Assembly: GCA_964512305.1 (NCBI GenBank)
Contig: CAZEIW010000046.1
Location: forward strand, 33,052-97,051
DNA length: 64,000 nucleotides
Direction of reading: 5' to 3'
DNA from: CAZEIW01 sp964512305
GTDB taxonomy: Bacteria; Pseudomonadota; Gammaproteobacteria; Burkholderiales; Burkholderiaceae_F
Shown piece by piece: positions 7,560 through 14,595 of this stretch. Below the pieces are notes generated by a model that was given only the letters and a program-made list of their open reading frames with translations, was not told the origin of the DNA and searched no databases. The translations under genes were made by a program, and so were the position numbers. How positions within the stretch are numbered: position 1 is the stretch's first letter; the number at the start of each line of letters is the position of its first letter.

Positions 7560-8534
7560 ATGAGGCATTTGAAGGCGATCGCGGCACTCGGGTTCCTGCT
7601 TGCCGCATCCGCGCCATCGGCCTGGGCGGCCGAGGCCACGACGGCCGAGAAGGCGCTGAAGGACGACGCGGTCTGCACGCGGTGCCACGACGAATCGGAG
7701 GCCAAGCCGATCCTGTCGATCTACCAGACGCGCCACGGCGTCAAGGCCGACGCGCGCACGCCGACCTGCCAGTCCTGCCACGGCGACAGCGAGAAGCACC
7801 TGAAGGGCGATCCGGGTCAGAAGGGGCGCGCGAGGCCCGATGTCATCTTCGGGACCAAGTCGCAGTCGTACCCGGTTTCCGCCGCGCGCGACCAGTCGGA
7901 ATCCTGCCTCGGCTGCCACAGGACCTCGAAGCGCGTGCACTGGTCGGGCAGCGTGCACGAGAGCGAGGACATGACCTGCGCGAACTGCCACACGATCCAC
8001 GCGCCGCGCGACCCGGTGCTGACGAAGGCGACCCAGCCCGAGGTCTGCTTCAAGTGCCACAAGGAGCAGCGCGCGCAGGTGCACCGCATCTCGACGCACC
8101 CGCTCGACGCCGGCAAGATGGGCTGCACCGACTGCCACAATCCGCATGGCTCGACCGGGCCGAAGCTGCTGATCAAGGACTCGGTCAACGAGACCTGCTA
8201 CACGTGCCACGACGAGAAGCGCGGCCCGTTCCTTTGGGAGCACCAGCCGGTTTCCGACGACTGCACGAACTGCCACACCCCGCACGGCTCGACCAATGCG
8301 CCGCTGCTGAAGGCGCGCCTGCCGTGGCTGTGCCAGGAGTGTCATAGCGGCGACCACGGGCGCAGCGTCTACAGCGCCGCGAACCTCGCGGGGGGCAACG
8401 TCATCGCGATCAACGGCACCAAGCCGTTCCAGAACCAGAACCCGGCCGCGCAGATCGTCGGGCGCGACTGCCTGAATTGCCACTCGCTGATCCACGGCAC
8501 GAACAGTCCTGCCGGGACCAAGTTCCAGCGCTAA
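7560..8534 (+). CDS. Decahaem cytochrome c, MtrA/MtoA/PioA (DmsE) family
   Basis: A 324-residue periplasmic decahaem protein with a signal peptide (cleavage near APSAWAAE). It has exactly ten CxxCH sites: CTRCH, CQSCH, CLGCH, CANCH, CFKCH, CTDCH, CYTCH, CTNCH, CQECH and CLNCH. The repeated NPHGST / TPHGST spacing and the ending LIHGTNSPAG are typical of MtrA-family proteins. These insert into an MtrB-type porin and carry electrons across the outer membrane; the same family serves Fe(III) reduction (MtrA), Fe(II) oxidation (MtoA, PioA) and extracellular DMSO reduction (DmsE). AGGAGG stands 8 bp before the ATG. The porin gene follows by 21 bp. The Calvin-cycle neighbours favour the oxidative role, but this is inference. 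Confidence 0.93.
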   Translation: MRHLKAIAALGFLLAASAPSAWAAEATTAEKALKDDAVCTRCHDESEAKPILSIYQTRHGVKADARTPTCQSCHGDSEKHLKGDPGQKGRARPDVIFGTKSQSYPVSAARDQSESCLGCHRTSKRVHWSGSVHESEDMTCANCHTIHAPRDPVLTKATQPEVCFKCHKEQRAQVHRISTHPLDAGKMGCTDCHNPHGSTGPKLLIKDSVNETCYTCHDEKRGPFLWEHQPVSDDCTNCHTPHGSTNAPLLKARLPWLCQECHSGDHGRSVYSAANLAGGNVIAINGTKPFQNQNPAAQIVGRDCLNCHSLIHGTNSPAGTKFQR

Positions 8535-8555
8535 CGAATTCGGGATGGATCTCTC

Positions 8556-11500
8556 ATGAAAACGAATCGTCAAGAGTTTGCGCTGCGCCTGTGCGCAGCC
8601 GCGGTGCAGAGCGCGCTGGTTGCCCTCGCCCTGGGACAGGTCGCCCGGGCGGCCGACGACCAGGACGTGAAGCAACTGACCACGCCGACCAGCTCGGTGG
8701 AAGCCGGCGGCAGCTACGTGAGCAAGGATTCGGCCAAGTTCGGCGAATACAACGGCGAACGGCATAAGGGCCTGTACGGCGTCGGCAATTTCGACCTGCG
8801 CGGCGGCGGCGCGTACGACTCGAACGACGCGACCCGCTGGCGCCTGACCGGCACCGACCTGGGACTGCAGACACGCGACATCCAGGCCGAGTACGGCGAG
8901 CAGGGCAGGTTCCGCCTGAGCGTCGGCTTCGACCAGCTGCAGCGCAACCGTTCCGACACGTACCAGACGCCGTACGTCGGCGCCGGCAACACGCACCTGA
9001 TTCTCCCGGGCAACTGGTTGACGCCGCTGTTCCAGACGGGAACGACCGCCTCGGCAACGGGCGCGCTGCCGAACCCGGCGATCAGCATGCTGGGGCTCGC
9101 GGCGACGCCGAACAGCCCCCTGGTCAACAACGCCGCGTACATCTGCCCCAGCGCTGCGATCGCGGGGTGCAGCGTCAACAGCGCCCTGTCGAACGCGTCG
9201 TTCGCCCTGGGCGGGACGAACAGTGCCGCGAACAGCGTTTACACGAGGGGGTACCTGAGCAGCGCCGCCAACACGCAGCTTCTGAACCAGAACCTGGCCG
9301 ACCTGAACGACTTCCACACCGTCAACCTGTCGACCAAGCGCAGCAAGTACGATTTCGGCGCCGCCCTGACGTTCAATCGCCAGTGGGACGCGAGCGCCAG
9401 CATGCGGCGCGAGGACAAGCAGGGCCTCAAACCGCTGGGCGTGGTCAATGCCGACGGTGCTCCGGCCACTCCCGCCGGCGGCTACGCGGTGGTCGGCGGC
9501 GAAAACGCGGTGATCTTCCCGGAAGTGATCGACCACACGACCGACCAGTTCAACGCCGCACTGAACTTCAAGGGCGAGAGCAGCTTCGCCACGATCGCGT
9601 ACTACGGTTCGATCTTCACCAACCACGCGAAGTCGATGACGATCGACAATCCCTGGGGAGTCGGCTCGGGGAGCCTGACGTCGGGCGCCTCCGCCGGCAG
9701 CGCGTTCTCGATGAGCGCGCTCGGCGTTTCCTCGGCGACCATCACCGAGGAACCCGACAACACCTACCATCAGCTCAAGCTGACCGGCGGCTACGACTTC
9801 AACCGCACGACGCGGCTGGTGGCCGACCTGACGTACGCGCGCAACTCGCAGAACGACCCGTTCATCCTTGATCCGGGCATTTTCCAGACGCCCACGGGAG
9901 GCGCGGGCGCCGCGGCCGTCAACAACGGAACGTACGTGGGCGCGGACTCGGCTGCCGCGGTCCTCGTCACGAAGACACTGGACCTGAAGCTCACGGCGCG
10001 GCCGATCCGCAACCTGAATCTGGCGGCTGCCTATAAGTACGACGACCGGGACAATCAGACCCCGGTCAAGAACTACGTCTGGTACGACGCCGGCGCGAAG
10101 AACTTCGGCGCCGCGTCGGGAACGCTGAACGGCGCGTCGATTCCCGGCCTGCCGGCGATGCCCCTGTACAGCGGCGTCAATGTGGTCGCGAACCGGCCGT
10201 ACAGCAAGCGGGTGAACCAGGGGAATCTCGAAGCCGACTATTCGTTCCTGGCAGGGCAGGCGGTCAAAGCGGGGGTCGACTGGCAGTCGATCGACCGCCG
10301 CTGCAACGGCACGTGGATCGACTGCTCGTTCGCCGACAGCTCCAACGAGACCACCGAGCGCCTCGAGTACCGGTTCCGCTTCAGGGACACGCTCAGCGGC
10401 CGTGTCGGGGCCGACTGGTCGCAGCGCACGGTCGACTACAACGCGAACGCCTGGATGGCGCTGGTGCCCGCGCTGCAGGCGACCAACATCCCGTCGTTGG
10501 TCGCGGCGGGCGGCGGCGCGTACTCGGGATCGGTGTACAACTTCCTGCTCGCCAACGGCCTGACCGCCAACGGCTTGCCGCTCCCTGCCAACGGGACCAG
10601 TCCGTTCACCGGCAGCACGCTGCTGACCTACCAGACGCTGTTCGGAACAGGCAACGGCTCGCTGTCGCAGAACTACTACGGCAACCACAACGTCACGAAC
10701 AACTGGGCCGGGTTGGACATCTACAACATGGCGAACCGCGACCGCAGCCGCGTACGCGGCACGGTCGACTGGCAGGCCAGCGAGACGTTCGATCTGCAGT
10801 TCGGCGGCGACTACCGGCACGAGAACTACCCGGACTCGATCTATGGGCTGAAGAGCACCAACGGCTGGTCGCTGAACTTCGACGGCGACTACAACGCCGG
10901 CGACGACCTGAGCCTCAACGCCTTCTACACGTACGAGGACCAGCACAGCAAGACGGCGGGCGACACCGCGAGCAACGGCACCGTCAACGCGGTCGGCGTC
11001 ACCGCCGCGGCTGGGGGTACTGCCTACACGACCGCCAACGGCGCGACCGGCGTCAATACGGCGGTCGCCGGCCTTTGCGGCTCGGACGCGGCGACCGGTC
11101 TGCTGCCGGCCGCCGGGCAGACCGCCGTCACGCAGTTCCAGATCTTCAATAACAACGTCAAGATCGACAAGTGCGACAACTGGTCGACCGACATGCGCGA
11201 CCAGACGCACACGGTCGGGCTGGGACTGACCAAGCGCCGCCTGTTCTCGCCGAAGTTCGGGCTGCACGCCGACGTCAGCTACAGCCGCTCGACGACCAGC
11301 AACACGATGACGGGCGGCAGCTACAACGCGCCGTCGACGGCGGCTTTCGTCGCCGGCATTCCCGCCCAGGTCTTCATCAACGCGACCTCGCTGCCCGACG
11401 TGGTGACGCGGACGCTCCGGCTGAAGCTGGTTGGCGACTACCGGATGACGAAGACGAGCCTGGTGCGGATGAGCTACATGTACGCCAACCTGAAGGTCGA

Positions 11501-11621
11501 CGACTACCAGTACTCGACGAACCTGCCGGCCAACACCTCGGGCACGGTGATGCCGGACTTCGAAGCGGCGCCGAACTACACGGTGAACGTGTTCGGAGTG
11601 ACGTACGTCTACACTTTCTAA
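8556..11621 (+). CDS. MtrB/PioB-family outer-membrane porin of the decahaem conduit (oversized)
   Basis: A 1021-residue beta-barrel with a signal peptide (cleaved near VARAADDQ) and the alternating strand pattern and aromatic C-terminus (TVNVFGVTYVYTF) of outer-membrane barrels. It follows the decahaem gene by 21 bp, the conserved MtrA-MtrB arrangement, and forms the sheath for that cytochrome. Family members are usually about 650-850 residues, so this one is some 200 or more longer. The extra length is in Ala/Gly/Asn/Thr-rich loops, for example about 150-230, 630-720 and 800-880. Three Cys pairs lie in loop regions (CPSAAIAGC, RRCNGTWIDC, GLCGSD...DKCDN). The N-terminal CxxC of Shewanella MtrB is absent. 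Long loops might replace a missing surface cytochrome (speculation). Confidence 0.9.
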   Translation: MKTNRQEFALRLCAAAVQSALVALALGQVARAADDQDVKQLTTPTSSVEAGGSYVSKDSAKFGEYNGERHKGLYGVGNFDLRGGGAYDSNDATRWRLTGTDLGLQTRDIQAEYGEQGRFRLSVGFDQLQRNRSDTYQTPYVGAGNTHLILPGNWLTPLFQTGTTASATGALPNPAISMLGLAATPNSPLVNNAAYICPSAAIAGCSVNSALSNASFALGGTNSAANSVYTRGYLSSAANTQLLNQNLADLNDFHTVNLSTKRSKYDFGAALTFNRQWDASASMRREDKQGLKPLGVVNADGAPATPAGGYAVVGGENAVIFPEVIDHTTDQFNAALNFKGESSFATIAYYGSIFTNHAKSMTIDNPWGVGSGSLTSGASAGSAFSMSALGVSSATITEEPDNTYHQLKLTGGYDFNRTTRLVADLTYARNSQNDPFILDPGIFQTPTGGAGAAAVNNGTYVGADSAAAVLVTKTLDLKLTARPIRNLNLAAAYKYDDRDNQTPVKNYVWYDAGAKNFGAASGTLNGASIPGLPAMPLYSGVNVVANRPYSKRVNQGNLEADYSFLAGQAVKAGVDWQSIDRRCNGTWIDCSFADSSNETTERLEYRFRFRDTLSGRVGADWSQRTVDYNANAWMALVPALQATNIPSLVAAGGGAYSGSVYNFLLANGLTANGLPLPANGTSPFTGSTLLTYQTLFGTGNGSLSQNYYGNHNVTNNWAGLDIYNMANRDRSRVRGTVDWQASETFDLQFGGDYRHENYPDSIYGLKSTNGWSLNFDGDYNAGDDLSLNAFYTYEDQHSKTAGDTASNGTVNAVGVTAAAGGTAYTTANGATGVNTAVAGLCGSDAATGLLPAAGQTAVTQFQIFNNNVKIDKCDNWSTDMRDQTHTVGLGLTKRRLFSPKFGLHADVSYSRSTTSNTMTGGSYNAPSTAAFVAGIPAQVFINATSLPDVVTRTLRLKLVGDYRMTKTSLVRMSYMYANLKVDDYQYSTNLPANTSGTVMPDFEAAPNYTVNVFGVTYVYTF

Positions 11622-11640
11622 CCGGGTTGTCTGAACCCGA

Positions 11641-11671
11641 TCGGGGCATCCTGGCATGCCCCGATTTTTTT
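11641..11671 (+). terminator. Intrinsic terminator after the porin gene
   Basis: A perfect 9-bp stem, TCGGGGCAT (11641-11649) and ATGCCCCGA (11656-11664), with a 6-nt loop and seven T residues (11665-11671). It ends the cytochrome c-decahaem-porin unit 20 bp after the porin stop and separates it from the tetrahaem gene. Confidence 0.92.
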
Positions 11672-11796
11672 GCGATGTGGTGCGACCGGCGGCCGGCTGA
11701 ACGGCAGGGCTCCGGAGCACGTGGCCGCAGCCGTCGCGCGCTGGCGCTGCGAACGGGTGACGGTTTCAGCGCGCATGGCGATTGCGGAGATACTCG

Positions 11797-12396
11797 ATGA
11801 GTAACGAACAAATGGGTTGGTTCAAGCGCCTCCTGGTCTTCCTCGGCCGGCCGAGCGCAAAGTATTCGCTGTTCACCCTGCTGGCGACCGGTTTCGTGCT
11901 CGGGATCGTCTTCTGGGGCGGGTTCAACACCGCGTTGGAGGCCACCAACACGCTCGACTTCTGCATCTCGTGCCACGAGATGCGGGATACCGTGTACCAG
12001 GAGTACCAGCAGACGATCCACTACAAGAACCGCACCGGCGTGCGGGCGATCTGCTCCGACTGCCACGTGCCGAAGGACTGGACGCACAAGATCGCGCGCA
12101 AGATGCGGGCCAGCTTCGAGGTCTGGGGCAAGATCACCGGCGTCGTCGACACGCCGCAGAAGTTCGAGGCCAACCGGATGCGGCTGGCGACCGACGAGTG
12201 GGACCGGATGACGAAGGCGCAGTCGCGCGAATGCCGCAACTGCCACAGCTTCGAGGGCATGGAGGCGAGCAAGCAGAAGCCGATGGCGCAGAAGAACCAC
12301 GCGAAGGCGGTGCAGGAGGGAAAGATCTGCATCGACTGCCACAAGGGCATCGCGCACCTGCTGCCGAAGGAATACAAGGGCGACGACGAGGAATAA
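11797..12396 (+). CDS. NapC/NirT/CymA-family tetrahaem quinol dehydrogenase
   Basis: A 199-residue inner-membrane-anchored cytochrome: one transmembrane helix (about 21-41) followed by a periplasmic domain with four CxxCH sites, CISCHEM at 56-62, CSDCH at 86-90, CRNCH at 146-150 and CIDCH at 178-182. The first haem site with CHxM is the hallmark of NapC/CymA proteins, which exchange electrons between the quinone pool and periplasmic cytochromes. GGAGA lies 6 bp before the ATG. It sits after the porin terminator, so it has its own promoter or depends on read-through. In Mto/Mtr systems a CymA-like protein is the usual inner-membrane partner of the porin conduit, which fits here. It gives this locus a second quinone entry point besides the NrfD protein. 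Confidence 0.92.
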   Translation: MSNEQMGWFKRLLVFLGRPSAKYSLFTLLATGFVLGIVFWGGFNTALEATNTLDFCISCHEMRDTVYQEYQQTIHYKNRTGVRAICSDCHVPKDWTHKIARKMRASFEVWGKITGVVDTPQKFEANRMRLATDEWDRMTKAQSRECRNCHSFEGMEASKQKPMAQKNHAKAVQEGKICIDCHKGIAHLLPKEYKGDDEE

Positions 12397-12552
12397 GCGC
12401 CTGGGGACGACGCCGGCGCTTAAGAAACGTCCGACAGGCATCTTCGCCGCACTGCAACACGCCGTGGTGGCCTCGCTGCGGCATTTTGCCGCAGCGACGG
12501 CGGCAGCTGTTCATGGCACAGTGACCCCTGCACAGAAAGGGCCGCTAAGTCC

Positions 12553-13029
12553 ATGAAGAAGTTGTGGTATCTGCTGCTCGCCGCGAGCATGGCGGTTTCG
12601 ACCGCCTGCCTTGCGGGCGACCTGCCTTACGACGAGCACGCGAACGCCGCGGCCGGCGTGCGCGAGGCGCTGGCCGAGGCGCACGCGAGCCACAAGGACG
12701 TCCTGCTCGTGTTCGGCGCCAACTGGTGCCCGGACTGCCGCGCGCTCGACGCCGCGCTGCATGCCAGGCAGGCGGCCGCGCTCGGCGAAAAGTTCGTGCT
12801 GGTCAAGGTCGACGTCGGCAACTTCGACCGCAACCTCGACCTGGCGAGGCACTACGAAGTTCCGCTGCAAAAGGGAATCCCGGCGGTCGCGATGCTGACC
12901 GGCGACGACCGGCTGCTGTACGTGACCCGCGGCGGCGAGCTCGCGAGCGCCCATCGCATGAGCGAGTCGGGAATCGTCGACTTCTTCTCGCACGTGCTCG
13001 CCGGGCAAACGGCCGCTCCCGGCCACTGA
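12553..13029 (+). CDS. Exported thioredoxin-fold protein with CPDC active site
   Basis: A 158-residue protein with a signal peptide (about 1-21, ending CLAGDLP) and a thioredoxin-like domain with FGANWCPDC (C59, C62) and the cis-Pro segment GIPAVAM. Periplasmic proteins of this type reduce or rearrange disulfides. One use is to keep haem-binding CxxCH cysteines reduced during cytochrome c maturation. Its place right after five multihaem or monohaem cytochrome genes fits that use, but no specific ccm link is shown. The first 156 bp upstream carry no clear promoter that I can name. Assignment to the fold is firm; the substrate is unknown. Confidence 0.85.
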   Translation: MKKLWYLLLAASMAVSTACLAGDLPYDEHANAAAGVREALAEAHASHKDVLLVFGANWCPDCRALDAALHARQAAALGEKFVLVKVDVGNFDRNLDLARHYEVPLQKGIPAVAMLTGDDRLLYVTRGGELASAHRMSESGIVDFFSHVLAGQTAAPGH

Positions 13030-13202
13030 ACCCCAAGCCGGCATCAATCGCGCGCGCCGCGTCGCCGGCAGCGCGCGAGCCCGGTCGCGCCCTGCGCGCC
13101 GGTCTTCCCGGGCGGCCACGGCGGTTGCGACGATATGCCGCAGCGCGCGCGCGCGCCGCACTGGCTAGACTTCGATCCGTGATCCATCGATTCGGAGGAG
13201 CG

Positions 13203-14246
13203 GTGAAGTCATTAGCTTTGCAATCAGAAAAATCGTGCCGGGCGCGGCTCCGCGCCGGCCCCGCCGTGCGGGCGTCGCTGTCGGCCGGTATCGCCGCCGC
13301 GGGGCTCGCCTTCGGCGGCGCGGCCTGGGCCTGCGCGACCTGCGGCTGCACGCTGACCAAGGACTGGCTGGGCCCTCAGGCGGGCAACGTGTCGGGCTGG
13401 TCGGCGGCGGCCTCGTTCGACGTCATCGACCAGAACCGGCTGCGCGCGGGCAAGACCAACCTCGATCTCGCCGGCGCACAGGCGATCCTCAACCCGGGTA
13501 GCAATACGGGCAACGAAGTCGAGCTGCAGACGCTGACCCGAACGACGACCCTGCAGGCCGACTACGGCAGCGCCGACTGGGGGGTCAGTATCCAGGTCCC
13601 CTTCGTCTACCGGTACCACACGACCTACCAGGACGGGACGCCCGCCGGATACAACTTCAACCAGTTCAACGCGCTCGGCGACGCCCGCGTCATGGCGCGG
13701 TACGCGGGGTTTTCCAGGGACGAGAGCACGGGCCTCCTGTTCGGGATCAAGCTGCCGACTGGCAGCACGACCGAGCCTTTCAACGGGGACCTCGGCGGCA
13801 CGGTCGATCCCAGCCTGCAGCCGGGCACCGGATCGACCGACGTGCTTCTGGGCGGCTACTACGCGGGCCAGGACGAGAGGCTCGGGTGGTTCGCGCAGGG
13901 CCTGTGGCAGCACGCGCTGGCGTCGCAGTACGGCTACACGCCGGGCGACGCGCTGACGTTGAACCTGGGGCTGCGGTACGCGGAAATGGGGCAGGCCCTC
14001 ACCCCCCTGCTGCAGCTCAACCTGATCCATCGCAACACCGACAGCGGCGTCAACGCCAGCACTTCGTTCGACGGCACCCCCCTCACCGGCGGCAACCTTG
14101 CGTACCTGGCGCCGGGCGTGTCGTGGCTGATCGGCTCGGGATTCAGTGCGTTCGGGTACGTGCAGGTACCGGTTTACCAGGACGTGAAAGGCGTGCAGTT
14201 GACGCCCCGGTATATCTTCTCGACCGGCATCCGGAAGGCCTTCTGA
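13203..14246 (+). CDS. Outer-membrane beta-barrel protein with N-terminal CATCGC motif
   Basis: A 347-residue exported protein. After a signal peptide it begins with a Cys cluster, WACATCGCTLTKDW, and continues with a porin-like pattern of amphipathic strands (TTLQADYG, WGVSIQVPFVYRY, RVMARYAGF, LLFGIKLPTGS) and a C-terminal aromatic strand (RYIFSTGIRKAF). The GTG start at 13203 has GGAGG about 4 bp upstream; a longer open frame runs back into the thioredoxin gene but has no start signal. The short Cys cluster just after the cleavage site could bind a metal or be a substrate of the thioredoxin-like protein encoded 173 bp upstream. I cannot name the family precisely. A role in metal or electron traffic is suggested only by context. 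Confidence 0.75.
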   Translation: MKSLALQSEKSCRARLRAGPAVRASLSAGIAAAGLAFGGAAWACATCGCTLTKDWLGPQAGNVSGWSAAASFDVIDQNRLRAGKTNLDLAGAQAILNPGSNTGNEVELQTLTRTTTLQADYGSADWGVSIQVPFVYRYHTTYQDGTPAGYNFNQFNALGDARVMARYAGFSRDESTGLLFGIKLPTGSTTEPFNGDLGGTVDPSLQPGTGSTDVLLGGYYAGQDERLGWFAQGLWQHALASQYGYTPGDALTLNLGLRYAEMGQALTPLLQLNLIHRNTDSGVNASTSFDGTPLTGGNLAYLAPGVSWLIGSGFSAFGYVQVPVYQDVKGVQLTPRYIFSTGIRKAF

Positions 14247-14595
14247 CGCCGGCCCGTGCGATGCGGCCGGCCGCCGCATCGCGGTGCCGTCAATGCCCGC
14301 ATACCGGAGCGGGTGAGCGGCTTCGGCCGATTTCGCATCCCGTAACCGAGGTGCCTGTGTGACGGCGGCGGCCGGCCGCTGTCATGCAAAACCGTTGTGC
14401 ACCGCGTTTTGGGCGTCGCACAACGCGAAATGCCCCATCAACACGCGATACGCGATGGTTCGACCTGCAACGAGTCGCCGCGCGCGCATGTCGGAGCGGC
14501 TGGCACGAGAATTGGCTTGTCCTTGACGCCGCACGCAGGGCAGAATGACCGGCATAGCGCCCGCCGATGGCGGACGCCGACCGGGAGCCAGTTGC
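14247..14595. other. Intergenic region (349 bp) with inverted repeats
   Basis: No gene is visible. Just after the barrel gene a hairpin with 7-bp arms GATGCGG/CCGCATC (14260-14280) may act as a weak terminator, but it has no T-run. A second inverted repeat, GTTGTGC (14394-14400) and GCACAAC (14418-14424), could be a regulator site for the signalling gene that starts at 14596. The ribosome site GGGAG at 14583-14587 belongs to that gene. Confidence 0.5.

Noticed and set aside
7545..11720. 1391-codon open frame on the minus strand
   Set aside because: It is the antisense of the decahaem and porin genes; Arg/Val/Asp-rich composition typical of high-GC antisense frames.
14501..14516. Sigma-54 promoter (TGGCACG with TTGG downstream)
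   Set aside because: The -24 part is perfect, but the invariant -12 GC is shifted by one base, so the spacing is wrong.
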